Assembly: GCA_025531455.1 (NCBI GenBank)
Contig: JAMYHL010000059.1
Span: forward strand, 62,001 to 126,000
Length of the DNA stretch: 64,000 nucleotides
From: Apiotrichum sp. Y4204
Taxonomy: Eukaryota; Basidiomycota; Tremellomycetes; Trichosporonales; Trichosporonaceae
Direction of reading: 5' to 3'
The notes beneath the pieces were generated by a model that saw nothing but the letters and a program-made list of their open reading frames with translations, was not told the origin of the DNA and searched no databases. This document shows, piece by piece, positions 23,678 through 34,976 of the stretch. The translations under genes were made by a program, and so were the position numbers. Position 1 is the stretch's first letter. Every line of letters starts with the position of its first letter.

Positions 23678-25229
23678 CTATCGTTCCCGCGGGTCCAGCC
23701 TGAGCACCGGGACTGACCCGGCTCCTATCTGAGCCTCTGCCTCAATCTCGAGCAGCGCGCCGTCGCCGACAACATACGTCAACCCGCCGACCATGGTGTT
23801 GGTCGGGAGGATGCCGTGCCGCGCCAAGAACTCACGCGCCTGCACGCGTCCCGCCGCCTCCCAGTCGCGTTCGACGTTCGCGTAGAGGATACGTGTCCGC
23901 AACACGTCCGCCATGCTCGCGCCCAGAGCGGCCAACGCACCGCGGATAATGTCGAACACAAACGTCGCCTGGTCCTCGGCACTGTCGCCGCCCACCACGG
24001 CTCCGCCTGATGGCCGCACGCGGGTCGTCGTCCCCGACACCAAGACACGGTCGCCATACCGCACACTCCTACAGAAGCCGACTACAGGCTCCCACAGCGA
24101 GCCAGACATGTATTCCACACGCCCGCCAGCCGCCACGATGCGCTCGATTTCCGCTTTGCGCTCAGGCGACTGTGTCTCCGCTAGCGGGTTGAGTTCACCC
24201 GACGGATTGAGGAAGGGGGGAAAGCGGTTGTCGTCGCCGACATCACCTGGCAGCGGAGTGAGATGGGCTTGGGCCTCGCGGATACGTTGCCGGTCTTCAG
24301 AGTCCAGACGAAACTGGAACACGGAGAGAGTCGAGTTGATGCGCTCAGAGTCTGCGTCGAGATCCGAGCCCACGATCACGGCAGCCACACCTGGGATGTC
24401 GAGGACGTAGCGCGTCGCGACAGCAGTGATGTCCACGCCATGCTTCTTGGCGATATCGCCAAGTGTTCCCAGGATAATCTGGAAAACGTCCCAGCCGCCC
24501 GCGGCGTCGATGACTCGCTTCCACTTGCGGCGGCTGGGTGTATCGGGAGTTGGCTCCGACTTGCCAACCCATGCGGAGGAGACGTAGCCGCCCAACAGGG
24601 TGCCGTAGGCGAGAATCGCGACGCCATTCGAGGCACACCACTTGGACATCCCGCCAAGCTCGGCCCGTACGTCCAGCACACTCGCGCTCACTTGGTTGCT
24701 GGCGATCTCGAATCCCGTGGAATGGAGCAGGCGGAGGTGTGCGAGATCAAAGTTGGTGACACCGAGGTGCATGAAGTGCCCTGCGTCGCGCAGCTGGGAC
24801 AGCTCGGTGAGATTGTCCAAGTACGATGTGGCGTCGTACCGCCAGCAGTGGTACTGGAGGAGCTGGACAGAGCCCATTCGCTTTACCGCCGTCTCGACGG
24901 CAGATTTGCACGCATCAGAACCAGATACTGTTGCGGCCGGACACCACTTTGTGAGTGCGACACAGTCTCCGCCAGATCGACGATACGCGCCAACAATCTC
25001 CTCAGCCGAGCCATAGACTTGAGTCAGAGACACATCTGCCAGTCTACTCACTGTCTGCTGTGTCAAACGTATTCAGACCCGCGTCTACCAGCGATGCCAG
25101 GCGTCCCGTCCTTTCTGTCTCCACAGTCATATCCGCCGCTTGCCATAGCCCCGTGATCACGCGAGGGATGCGCAGCGCCTTCGGCCCACTGCCAATCTGT
25201 GCCGCCTCGATCTCAGGTCGGCCTGCCAT
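23678..25229 (-). CDS. aldo-keto reductase / RidA-like fusion protein
   Basis: Exons are 25229-25052 and 25017-23678, with a 34-nt intron and 505 aa. The N-terminal 320 residues are an aldo-keto reductase barrel. The catalytic tetrad is visible as Asp56 and Tyr61 in NTFDTADIYGSAEE, Lys83 in TKWCP and His116 in LLQYHCW. Late cofactor-type sequence follows (GVAAVIVGSDLDAD). After a linker a complete RidA/YjgF/UK114 domain follows (about 355-495): GDRVLVSGTT, GALAALGASMADVLRTRIL, FLARHGILPTNTMVGG and LLEIEAEA. The Arg that RidA enzymes use to bind the imine substrate is replaced by Asn (PTNT where PARS is usual), so classical imine deaminase activity is doubtful. An ATG 54 nt upstream (25283) could add 18 residues. 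Cytosolic, NADPH-dependent reduction of an unknown carbonyl is the likely first activity. Confidence 0.9.
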
Positions 25230-26907
25230 GGTCGTCTCTGTAGTAGCCGAGGCCGTGGAGAAGAAAGAATGTGTGAAACACATCGCTGAATGACTGGTAT
25301 ATGTACGGTGCTTGACGAGGAGCGGGTAAACCGCCCGTCAACGATCATGCAGACGGAGGTCGCCGCTTCTTTGATGTCAAGATGGTTTTCCCGTTCCATA
25401 CCAGACAACTTTGCCACCCCAATGCTTGTCTGTCCCGCTCACAGTAATCGAAACGATGCATAGCAACAACATCCTGTCCAGAACAGCTGTTGGCGCCTTC
25501 ACGGGGAGTCCTGCGAATTGACAACGCTTAACAAAGCACGAATGAGCATTCAAACAGCCCGAGGGACCGTTATCGAGCAGCCCAATGCCCGACACCGCTT
25601 GGTTCGCAAATGGGGCGTCCTGAGCTTCGACCTCATAAGAGGTGAGAATGAAAGAAATCAATCGCGTGGTCGTGCCAAAGGGCAAGACAATGCCGCGTTC
25701 GCCTGTCGCAGTCGGTCGCAGCGCAGTAGGAATCACAGCACGACCCGTGGCGTGACAATGTGGCAGTGTTAGTGCGACGCACAGTCGTCCGCTTTACGCT
25801 TCTATTCTCATTTTTTCTCGTCTACCGATTGCAGGACGGCCAGACTGCACATGCATGGGCCTGATCCATGATCCACCCTGGGGACCTCAGAAGATCGGTC
25901 GGAACCCAATGGACGATGCATAGGGTATCGCAATCCTGTGCCCACGGAAGGGCTTGCCATCGAGTCCGTAGCATCAATTTGGGAAGACACAAACCACAGA
26001 CACTTGCATCCGGAGCAGCAACCCAGCCGAATCCAGGACAGTGACGACTACGTCTCTGTCGCCAACGTCCGCTGCTCCAGCATTGTCAACTCGAGGGACG
26101 CTGCGGCGCCTTGAGAGGACCGACACGTGCGTCTACGAGGCTGATAAGCGTTCCACTGCCGGCGGAAATGGCGCGCTCATCCCCAGTCATCCCAGATACA
26201 CCCTTTTCATGTCGTTCTGCCAACACCTGCGTCTACCCAGAGAAGTATGTCGACGCGAAGCGCGACTATCTCGCGAAGAGCAAGGTCGGCGAGACGCGGT
26301 ATCCTAAAAACGACCAGACATCTGCCGTCCCATCATCAAGCTGGCGGGGGTTCGAAGAACAATTTCATCTCTCAAATCGATCAGGTCACTAAACGATAAT
26401 CACCATGCGCTGCATGTCCAGCTCAGTCACAACGTTAGTTTGATGATGTACTCAAGCAGCATCACACAAATGGACAACTGGCCCACATGTGTTCAATGCA
26501 GGCCGGTACGATCCGGCAATGGTAGTGCACCGGGTCTTTCACACACCGCAGAGGGGCCACAAGCACAACAGACACACCTAGTGATAGCACATGAAAGACA
26601 ACGACAGCTCCTGTGGAGTGAGCACGATCAGACGGCACGCACGGTCAGCGACGGGTTCCATATATACGACAGCCGAGGGGAGGTTGAATCTACAACGGCA
26701 CCACACCAGTCGCTCTTGTTGAAGAACGCGTGGGTACATTAAATAGGAGATAAGATGGGGAGCTGATTGATTTTATATTGCCTGAATGTATAGAAGCTGT
26801 GCTAATGAGATAGTTTTGTAATGCTACACTGCTCCTGCGAGAAGAAAAGAGAAAGAGGTCGAGGGGACAGAAAACTGCACAGGCGCAAGACGCCGCGACG
26901 CGGCTGT
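25230..26907. other. intergenic region, no convincing gene
   Basis: About 1.7 kb between two minus-strand genes. Short plus-strand ORFs at 26041-26392 have no domain-like sequence and no repeat was recognised. Confidence 0.4.
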
Positions 26908-28656
26908 TTAGTCCTTCTTCTGCTGAGGACGGTACGCCGACTCGGGGGTGGCGTTGTCAATGTCGTTGAGGTCCTCCCTGGGAGGGCCACGGTAGTTGCG
27001 GCGGCCCCAGTACCAGTACCATGCGGAGCAGACAATGACGAAGGCGACGAAGACAACAGGCGCATAGTTGACGGACGTAGGGGTGACAGGAAGGTAGGCG
27101 GGCATGCAGAAGAGGGGGACGGCAAGGAACGACCAGCCTGAGACCTGTCAAAATTGAACCAGACGACAGAATCGACAGAGTACTCACAAACAGCAACAGT
27201 GTTGGTGAACCATCCAAACTTGCCGAGGTGGAACTTGCCAGCCTTGACCGCACGGCGGCCCTCAAGCATGGAGACAGAGATGGGAGCCGCGTACGAAAGA
27301 GTGAGGCAGATGACACCGACACCAGAGAAGGCGTTGAAGGCGGCAGACGAGCCAAAGTAGATGACACCAAGAATAAGCTGAATCGCCATGGAGAGCATCA
27401 TGGCGTTGAGGGGCACGTCGAGCTTCTTGTTGACAACCTTCCACCACTTGGAACCGGGGATGGCACCGTCACGAGAGAACGCCCAGGTGCAGCGCGATGC
27501 GGCAGTGGTGCACGCTGTGCCACACAGAACCGCAAGAACCATGATAGGCAGAAGGAGGAGGATGGCGCCGACCTCGGACCCGACAGCGGTCTTGATAATG
27601 GTGGGAACGGGCTGGCCCGACGCAAGCCCGACAAGCATCTGCAGATCGGGGAGGACGAACATGAGCGGGACCAGGAAGAAGAGGCCGCCGATGGTGTTGA
27701 TGAGGATGGTCATGACCATGGCCTTGGGAACCTGGGTTGCGGGCGACTGCACCTCCTCACACATGGAAATGATCATGCCGGTCGACGAAGTCGCGTAAGC
27801 AGCGTGCAGCAGACCAACGCAGAACGACCAGCCTGCAGGCCATCCCGAAGTCGGCTCAAAGTGACCAAAGGCGTAGGCACCGGACCGGCGGCCCTCCTTG
27901 GCCACGGCAAGGATGGTGATCATAATGGCAATGAGGGCCGTGAACGTCCAGATAATACCAAACGCCTGTGTGCGTTAGCGCTGTCTTGGTCGGTTGAATC
28001 TCTTTCACACGACTCACATCGAGGTAGTGCAGCCAACGGTTGCCAAACGCTGAGATGCAGTTGCACAGCAGGGTGAGGGCCACGAAGACGAGGAAAATCT
28101 GGTACGTCTGGGCGTCCCAGATGGGAACGCCGGGCTCCTTCTCAAAGACGTTGACGCATGCGACGAAGAACAGAGTCGAGCCGAACTGGACGGCCAGCGT
28201 AATGGTGATGTTGCCGACCACATACGCCCAACCACACAGGTACGCCGCGATGCGCTTGATGCCGCCGGGCGCAAGCATGAATGTCTGGTAATAGACACCG
28301 CCGGCAGTCGGGAACACGGACGTAATCTCACCGAGAGACGAAGCGACACAGAGAATGATACAGGAGACGAGCACCCAGCCCCAGATAACCACAACAGGTC
28401 CACCGCCCTGCAGGGGGTAGTACAGAGTAGTCGCGAGGCCATAGGGAATGGACGCCAGGATAAACGACATGAACACGACGTAGAGCGTTGAGCGCGTGCG
28501 TTGCAGCTCGGCCTGGTAGCCCATCTTGGCGAGCAGGTCATCTGCAGAGTCGGTAGAGCTGTCGCCTCCACGGAGCGACACGCGCGAGATGCGTCGAGTG
28601 GGCACCGTGCCCGTCGTGCCCGCGTTGAGCGCGGGGCTTTTTTCAGTATGACTCAT
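26908..28656 (-). CDS. APC-family permease (GABA/choline/amino-acid type)
   Basis: Exons are 28656-28018, 27965-27188 and 27137-26908; introns are 52 and 50 nt and the product is 548 aa. It has a hydrophilic N-terminus of about 60 residues with RRISRVSLRGG. About twelve membrane helices follow, starting after TLYVVFMSFILASIPYG with the family GEITSVFPTAGGVYYQTF block. A conserved loop in the middle reads EEVQSPATQVPKAM, and FSRDGAIPGSKWW follows. These are hallmarks of fungal Uga4/Hnm1-type permeases of the amino acid-polyamine-organocation superfamily. The last exon join uses the second of two adjacent AG acceptors, because only this keeps the frame. It sits in the plasma membrane and imports a nitrogen compound; which one is not certain. 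The C-terminus ends in YRPQQKKD. Confidence 0.92.
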
Positions 28657-31638
28657 TATGGCAATGGTTCGGAAGATGAATGGGAGTGCGATGAGAAAAG
28701 AAAGAAGAAAGAGAAACAAGAATCGGCTACGGACAAGATAAGGCAGCCGGGGAGCGCAGAAAAAAAATCTGGGTGGGTGGTGCCCGAGAAAAAGCGCGCA
28801 CAAGACCACTGCTGTCTGAGATCTTTGGATCCTGGGGCCATCTTACGAGCAACCAACCGGGTTGGCGTTGCCGTGTCCGCCACCCGTCACAAAGTCTCAC
28901 TCCTTGTGATCGGGCATGAATGAAAACAGGGGTCCATTGCTGCCGCTACCGCTGCCGGGGGGGGGCCATAAGCCGCCGTGTGTGACGTTGCTCGGGGCGC
29001 GGGGGCAACGGCTTGAACGGCTTGGAAGGCTTGGAGGGGTTTGACGGCCAAACATGCCTCCGGACACGAGGTGAAAGAGGAGTGAAGCGGAGAGGTGCAT
29101 GAGGTGATACGGCCTTGGTGATCCAGGGTCTGGGGCCTTTCTTGGCTAGGGAGAGGGGATGAGGGGAAGAGGGACGGGGCAAAGGGCAACTACTGGAGCA
29201 TGCCGTGGCGCTCTTCTGAGGGCGTCCGGGAAACAGGCGGCGCCGGCAGGTGCAACAGGGAAGCAGCAGTCGTATGCAATAGGGCCTATGAAGTCTCTGT
29301 TTGCCGTGTGGGTGCGACCAGCAGCAATACAACAGCCGAGATTGCCCAACCATGATCATAAGATGTCTTAGAAAGAGCCTTGGAACCTCACAACGTGAAC
29401 GGCAATTTAGTCCCATGTTACCCAGATCCGCCGCGAGAAACCGACCGAATGCGGTCTGTTAGTCAATTGCTTCTGACGATGCTCCGCTCCCCTCTGGCCG
29501 TTCTCCCCGAACCTCCGTGGCATGTGCCACGCCTCAATTGTGTATCAGCATCTCGTACCTCCCTCCTTTCAGAGTATGCCCGATTGGTCCCTGCGCTCTT
29601 CTTCTGCTCTGCTCCAACAAGCTCGAGGCTGTTTGATTACTTGTACCTCCTCCTCCTCCAGATATCGCCCTGTTGCCAAGGATCAGACAGACACCCGCGC
29701 CGCCTGAAAGCGGTAGTCTTACTTCTCCTCCTGCTCCTCTTCTCCTCCTCGACCGACTATGTCGCATGTCCAATGCCGTAATATTTCTCCTCTCCTCCTC
29801 TTGCAATCTGCAGAAGCCCCCCCATACTCCAATCCCGCGGCACGCAGGGGTATCCTAAGAAGGCACGTCCGGATGGCCATATCGCACATATTATCGCATA
29901 TCGAATGCACCACTCCACAGCCTACGACGCTGTAACGGAGATGGGACTTCTGACTCCGCGGGATGGATACAGGAGGAGGAGCGACATGAGAGGGTTGCTG
30001 ATGCTTTCTGCGCCACGTAGAGATAGGGTGTCAGATCAAAGAACAATAGGAGCAACTTGCAACAGGCCACAGGGCAAGATAACCATGCTGCCAATCACAA
30101 GACCCGGCACATAGACCCACCCCACATCCCACATCTTCCGGTCCCTACAGTTGCTCGAGCGTCGATGATATTTGATAGAGGTCGTGGCACAGTGCCTCTT
30201 GTGGCGATCGCGTGATATCTTTCCGAGACTTTCGGTACCTTGTCGATCGTTCAACTCGGTCCGAGAGCTACTCTCTTCCTGCTCCAACATGCGTTGCCGT
30301 CAGCTGGTGGTGCGCTTGGCATCTCAGGACCCGTCGGCGTGGACGAGACGACTCTGGCTCCTGAGCAAATAGATCTGTCATAAATGTCATGGTCGCTGGG
30401 ATATGAGCCATGCGTTTTAGGCCCAGATTGGTACAATGGCCCACTACTTGTCGGCGCCGGCGGACGTCAGCAACACACGTTGCCTTCCAGGACGGAAATG
30501 TCCCGCAACATGACCACCACACGGCTCTTTGATATTACCCCTAGACTGCCCCTTGCACATGCTCATACGTTGAGCCATGACATCCGAGATAAGGGGACTG
30601 AACCTAGCCAGAGACTACTGATCTACTGACGACAGCGGCGCACTGTTGTCGTCGCGCTACGATTTGTGGCTCTAGACATTGCATCGTACGACATTGGCCA
30701 TGGCCTGTGTCGTCGGGCATCCCGGCGGCGTCTCGGTGCAGCGACTCGCCCGCCTGGATCTCCTCTCCGCTCGACCATCTCCGAGACGTGTCGTCACGAT
30801 GAGCGCTGCATCTCACACCTCGCATCTCGCATCTCGCACCTCGCACCTCGCAGCTCGCACCTCGCAGCTTCCAAGATATTCGACACCGCTGCGCAGTGTC
30901 CAGCCGAGCGGGTACCCCTCACCCCTTGGGCGCCATGAGACACCCCAGAGCCAGACGCGGCGGGCTCGTCGACGCCGTACAGCGTGCACCGGCAGTCGTC
31001 GGCATCGGCATCGGCGTCGCCTGAAACAGCCCATACGCGCGCGGAGCACCGGCCCAGCACGGTTCGTTCGTGAGGCAATCAGCCAGCCAGCTACCAGACT
31101 CCTCGGCCCCCTGATGATCCGCTGATTCACAACCTTTTCTCCTCGTTCTCCGCGAACCAAGTACGGCCCACGGCGGCCGTGCGGCTGTGGACATCTTGAG
31201 CAGGGTTGGCGGTTCAGGAGCGCGTTGCCGTCTCCTCGTCGGGCTCTCGACGGCGTTGCCGAGCGGCTCGTCGTCGAGCGGCCCTTGTCGAAAAACTCGC
31301 CCGGCATCGTCGAGAAAGCTGTTATGCTCGTCGTTGGCAATCGTAGCCAGTTACTGTAGTAGGGCGATCATTGGTGCCCTACGTGGCCTGGTATCGGGGG
31401 ATGATGCGACCCCGGCTGCATTAAGTCTCGGCGTTGACGGACCTGAGCGGTTGCGTGGTCCCGTCGAGTCGTAACTGAAGTAGTAACTGGTGAGTAGCTA
31501 CGATTAGATGAACGCCGTACACGCCCGTCGCCCGTGAGCTAGCCAGCTAGTTGGCTGCGTCGCTGCGTCCCCGGGCCTCTCACTGTCAGCACCATTAGGA
31601 AACTACAATGCATACAATACAGACTGGGACACTTGGAA
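28657..31638. other. long intergenic region with weak coding traces
   Basis: Nearly 3 kb without a supportable gene. A minus-strand stretch near 31190-31335 reads naturally as LDDAGRVFRQGPLDDEPLGN after an acceptor-like cataacag, and may be an exon or remnant. I could not find partners. A 7-bp repeat lies at 30812-30867. Confidence 0.4.
30812..30867. repeat. 7-bp tandem repeat (ctcgcaN)
   Basis: Eight consecutive 7-bp units with consensus ctcgcac/t/g run without a gap; only the first unit deviates (ctcacac). It lies in non-coding DNA. Confidence 0.9.
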
Positions 31639-32874
31639 TCACAAGACGGGAGAGCGGGGATACTCCTGATTAGCGCTAGGGGCGCGCACAAAGTCGCCCC
31701 ATTCTTCGAGGGACACACGCTGGGGCACGACGTGGATGCGGGCGACAAACTCGTCAAAGCTCCCCGTGCCGCGGCTCGTGAGGCGCGCAAGCACGGCCGA
31801 GCACACATGCACGGCGAGCGGGTGCCAGTCTGGGTGGTTTGGCGCCGGCACCTCCGCGTCTCCCGGGTACTCTGGGTCGAGCCACGTTCCCTGCACAATA
31901 TGCAAGCCGAGAAAGTGGACATGTCCTCCGCCAGAGAGGACGCGCGCGGCGTGCCGCACGAGATTCGCCATCCGCGTGCAGCCCCCCTCGGTCTCGAGCG
32001 ACCACCGCGTCATGTCCCGCGGCGGCGGGCGCCACCCCGAAAAGTCATATACGACGGTCACGTCGCGCGCCTTGATACGCGACTGCAGCAGCGTCGTGCC
32101 CGGTTCGCGGCCGTCAATGACAAACACGATTGCCTGTTTTGCGTCGACGCCGCGCTTGAACGGCGCAGAGTTCTGGCTCGCGCGCCAGTTTTCGCACAGC
32201 ACCGAAAAGTGCATTGTCCCCGGCGCAACCTCTGTCCTATCCTCGGTGTAGTTGCCTGCCGTGTCGGGGAAGAGATTTACGCGGAGGACGTTGCCTCGCG
32301 TAGCGGGCTGCCGGGTGCGTTCGAGCTCGCGCCAGTTGTCGTGTCGTCCCTGCTCGAGCTCCTGCACAAACTGCGTCGGGATGGGCGAACCGTGGGGACA
32401 GCACCCGAGAATGTCGACCTGGCGGAGGAGCGCCGAGCTGCGAACAGAGCGAATCTTTGGCCGGCGGTCAGTGTACAACATACCGCCGTGCGGGCGGTAT
32501 CTGCACGACCAGCCGCCAAGGAGGATGTTGCCGCCGGTGCACACCTCGATGAGGCACCAGTCTGCGGGGTTGCCGACGGGGCGGATGCGCATGGAGAGGT
32601 GCGCGAGGTCGAGCTTTGCGTGCAGCTCGCGGCACGTCGCGCGCCATTGGAGCATGTCGCGGAAGGGGAGGTAGTAGAGGATTTCGTCGATAACGTCGCG
32701 GTTGGTTGCATAGTCCAGAACGGCGCTGCCGTTGGATGCCGGGCGGAGGGCGGGGTGGGACGCGGAGGGCGTCTGCGCCCCGACCGTCGTCTCGAACACA
32801 TCTGCCGTTTCCGCGTCCGCAATCTCAAGCCCCAGCCGCGTGCGCCGCTTCAACGCCTGCGACCAGCGGCGCAT
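31639..32874 (-). CDS. F-box-like domain protein
   Basis: Single exon of 411 aa from MRRWSQALKRRTRLG to EYPRSPVL. Residues about 55-95 (NRDVIDEILYYLPFRDMLQW, then RATCRELHAKL) have the F-box pattern, which in known proteins binds Skp1 in SCF ubiquitin ligases. The rest has no LRR, WD or Kelch repeat. It contains a Rossmann-like rhythm: KQAIVFVIDGREPGTTLL, ARDVTVVYDFSGW, GGHVHFLGLHIVQG. This is seen in many F-box-like proteins expanded in Trichosporonales and Tremellales genomes. The frame continues open upstream of the ATG, so a longer start is possible. Target or role unknown. Confidence 0.75.
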   Translation of the reverse strand: MRRWSQALKRRTRLGLEIADAETADVFETTVGAQTPSASHPALRPASNGSAVLDYATNRDVIDEILYYLPFRDMLQWRATCRELHAKLDLAHLSMRIRPVGNPADWCLIEVCTGGNILLGGWSCRYRPHGGMLYTDRRPKIRSVRSSALLRQVDILGCCPHGSPIPTQFVQELEQGRHDNWRELERTRQPATRGNVLRVNLFPDTAGNYTEDRTEVAPGTMHFSVLCENWRASQNSAPFKRGVDAKQAIVFVIDGREPGTTLLQSRIKARDVTVVYDFSGWRPPPRDMTRWSLETEGGCTRMANLVRHAARVLSGGGHVHFLGLHIVQGTWLDPEYPGDAEVPAPNHPDWHPLAVHVCSAVLARLTSRGTGSFDEFVARIHVVPQRVSLEEWGDFVRAPSANQEYPRSPVL

Positions 32875-33298
32875 CGGCGCAAAGGAGACCGTGTATGTAT
32901 AGTCCAGCGTGGCGCGAGTGACCCAGTCGCGGGCGGGTCAGTAAGAATCGGAGCGAGAGGGGTGGGCGGGATAATAGTCGCGGTCATTTAATACAGTACA
33001 CCTTCTGCTGCGTTCCCAAACTGCAAGCGCGCGGTCGTGAAGCATCGCACGCATCGCGATGGCGTCCAGATCAACTTGGGTCTACTCAGAGTAGAGTCAG
33101 AGTGTGGTCATTGTTCGGCGCGCCGACTCAAACATACCTGTCACAGACTGGCGAGCTGGGGACGTGCCTGTCGTCGAACAAGCTGCAGAGCTGCAGAGGA
33201 GGTGAGTGATCAGCAGGCAACTGAGGCGGCAGAGTGCCGGCAGCGCTGCTGGCCTCGAACGCAACGCGACCCGGGACCTCGCGACCGGCCAGGCAGAG

Positions 33299-33364
33299 TC
33301 TGGTGCGAGCCTGGTGCAAGTCTGGTGCAAGCCTGGTGCAAGCCTGGTGCAAACCTGGTGCAAC
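33299..33364. repeat. 11-bp tandem repeat, six units
   Basis: Six head-to-tail 11-bp units of consensus cctggtgcaag, with 1-2 differences each. It is non-coding and its unit size is close to one helical turn. Confidence 0.92.
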
Positions 33365-33651
33365 TATCGCTGTCGCCACCAGCAAGCCCAGCAAACCTTG
33401 ACAGCCTGGACAAGAGTAAAGTCTGCAGTTCTCGAGTCGCTGCCCTGGAAACAAACTCTGTCGTGTCAGCCAACTTCCCCAGATGCTGTCCTCTCGGGGC
33501 TCGCGCGCGCTCCTGGGTTGTGTGCGGGTACCTTTTCGAAACCGAGAGACCAGGAGCGGAGCTGCAGGCAAGGAAGGGATGGCGGCGACCTGGACGGACT
33601 CTGGAGGTTTTGCGTTTCATACTCGCGGGTGAATGATCGACAAGCGAGGGG

Positions 33652-33703
33652 GAGCGAGTGAGTGAGCGAGTGAGCGGGTGAGCGGGTGAGCGGGTGAGCG
33701 ACT
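33652..33703. repeat. 8-bp tandem repeat (gagcgggt)
   Basis: Units gagcgagt and gagcgggt repeat about six times with one half unit (gagt) interposed at 33660-33663. Confidence 0.9.
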
Positions 33704-34247
33704 GGAGCTCACAGTTGCTGTGTCGTGAGGGCAGGAATCGACGAGCGTGCCTCGCCTGGTTGCCGGGGACGCGCCGGGCCTGGGAATCCATCCAGCTTGC
33801 AGACTGTAGTCGCCCTGTGGCCCCCAAGTGGGGGGCGTGAACTGAAACAACAGCTTGGCCAGAGGCCAGAGGGCGCTTCGGCGCTTCAGAGCTTCAGAGC
33901 TTCAGAGCCACAGACTGTGCGTTTCAGAGGACGCAAACACTTATCAAGAAGACAATGGCAGTGCTTGATCTGTGTGGACTGCTGTGGTGGTGGGTCGGGA
34001 GAGCCGCCGAGAGCGGGCCGAGCGATTCTCATCTCCATCGTCTTTGGCATCGGCATATTTCCTGATTGTTGGATCATGTGATTGTGCGCCGAGAGGCCGT
34101 GAATGCCGAGTGACATGCGATCCAGCATGTTCAGCGCAATTCAGCAGTGAAGACTCTCATGACGTCGTCTGAACAGTCACGACTAGTGGGACTCTTGCTG
34201 AGCGCCCTGCTGTCTCTGCCTCTCTCTAACTGATATTCTCTCTCACG

Positions 34248-34750
34248 ATGGGCAAGACCGAAAGCCATTTCCACTCCGCCTCCTCCATCACCGGCAACCC
34301 CGTCGCTCCAGGCGTGACTGAGCGGTACATAAACTCCACAGCTTTTTCTGACAAACAGCGTCCTCTCCGCCGAGTACGCCCCGCTCCCGCAAAGCTAACC
34401 CCAGCCCGGCGACGGGGAACAGGACGGTGCTGCAGACATACGAGCCTGGATGGAAGCAGACGGCGGCGTACGCGCACGATTACTGGTGCGTAAAGCGCAT
34501 TGTATGTACAAGACAGAGCTGATTCCAGGGAGGAAATCTTTGTCGTCTCAGGCAAACTGTACGACCACATGCTCGACCGCTGGGTCCATCCGGGCGAGTA
34601 CGCGTGCCGGCCGCCAGGGCAGGACCACGGGCCGTTCGAGTGCGGTCCGGATGAGGTGCGGCATCTGGGCGGAGATACAGGGCTGACGAGCAGGGCGCGA
34701 GCGTGCTCCTCGTCAACACGGCTTCCTGGGCAGGGAATAAAAAGGTGTGA
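34248..34750 (+). CDS. small cupin-domain protein (ChrR-like cupin)
   Basis: Five exons: 34248-34324, 34359-34373 (15 nt), 34405-34485, 34529-34655 and 34694-34750. Introns are 34, 31, 43 and 38 nt and the product is 118 aa. Each join keeps frame and each intron has a GT donor and AG acceptor. The spliced protein reads as one compact cupin: a GNRTVLQTYEPGWKQTAAY strand block, HDYWEEIFVVSGKLYDH (metal-site region), HPGEYACRPPGQDHGPFECG, and a final strand GASVLLVNTASWAG. Anti-sigma ChrR-like and dioxygenase-like cupins share this layout. A mononuclear metal site is likely from the His/Glu pattern but the reaction is unknown. The gene is unusual for its exon density: the second exon contributes five codons at most. 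Read without splicing it breaks into three frames. Confidence 0.8.
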
Positions 34751-34976
34751 GCGTGCAGCTACGGGCAGAGAGATGTGGCGGCGCAGTTTGTAGTGATGCA
34801 AGTCTGATGCAGTTGCGAGCATGTGTGCTGTTTGTCCGGAGATTGTCCTTTGGGTGGGTGCGGCGGCGCCCACCTCCGTCGGTGCAGCGTGCACCATACT
34901 TCAAAGCCCGCGGTTGCCTCAACTCCCCCATTGTGAGCAGGTATAGGTACATCAAAGCGGCACATGTGGTCGCCGC

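Larger units (their letters stand above)
32875..34247. other. intergenic region with two minisatellites
   Basis: No gene is supported. The region is dominated by simple repeats at 33299-33364 and 33652-33703 and a 9-bp agcttcaga run near 33882-33906. Apparent ORFs here follow the repeats. Confidence 0.5.

Noticed and set aside
14683..28656. a nitrogen-uptake gene cluster (two permeases within 14 kb)
   Set aside because: The permeases are on different strands with unrelated genes between them; transporter density is high in this fungal group and proximity is weak evidence.
31633..32991. 452-codon plus-strand frame opposite the F-box-like gene
   Set aside because: The minus-strand product has a recognisable F-box-like segment; the plus-strand frame is Arg/Ala-rich shadow.
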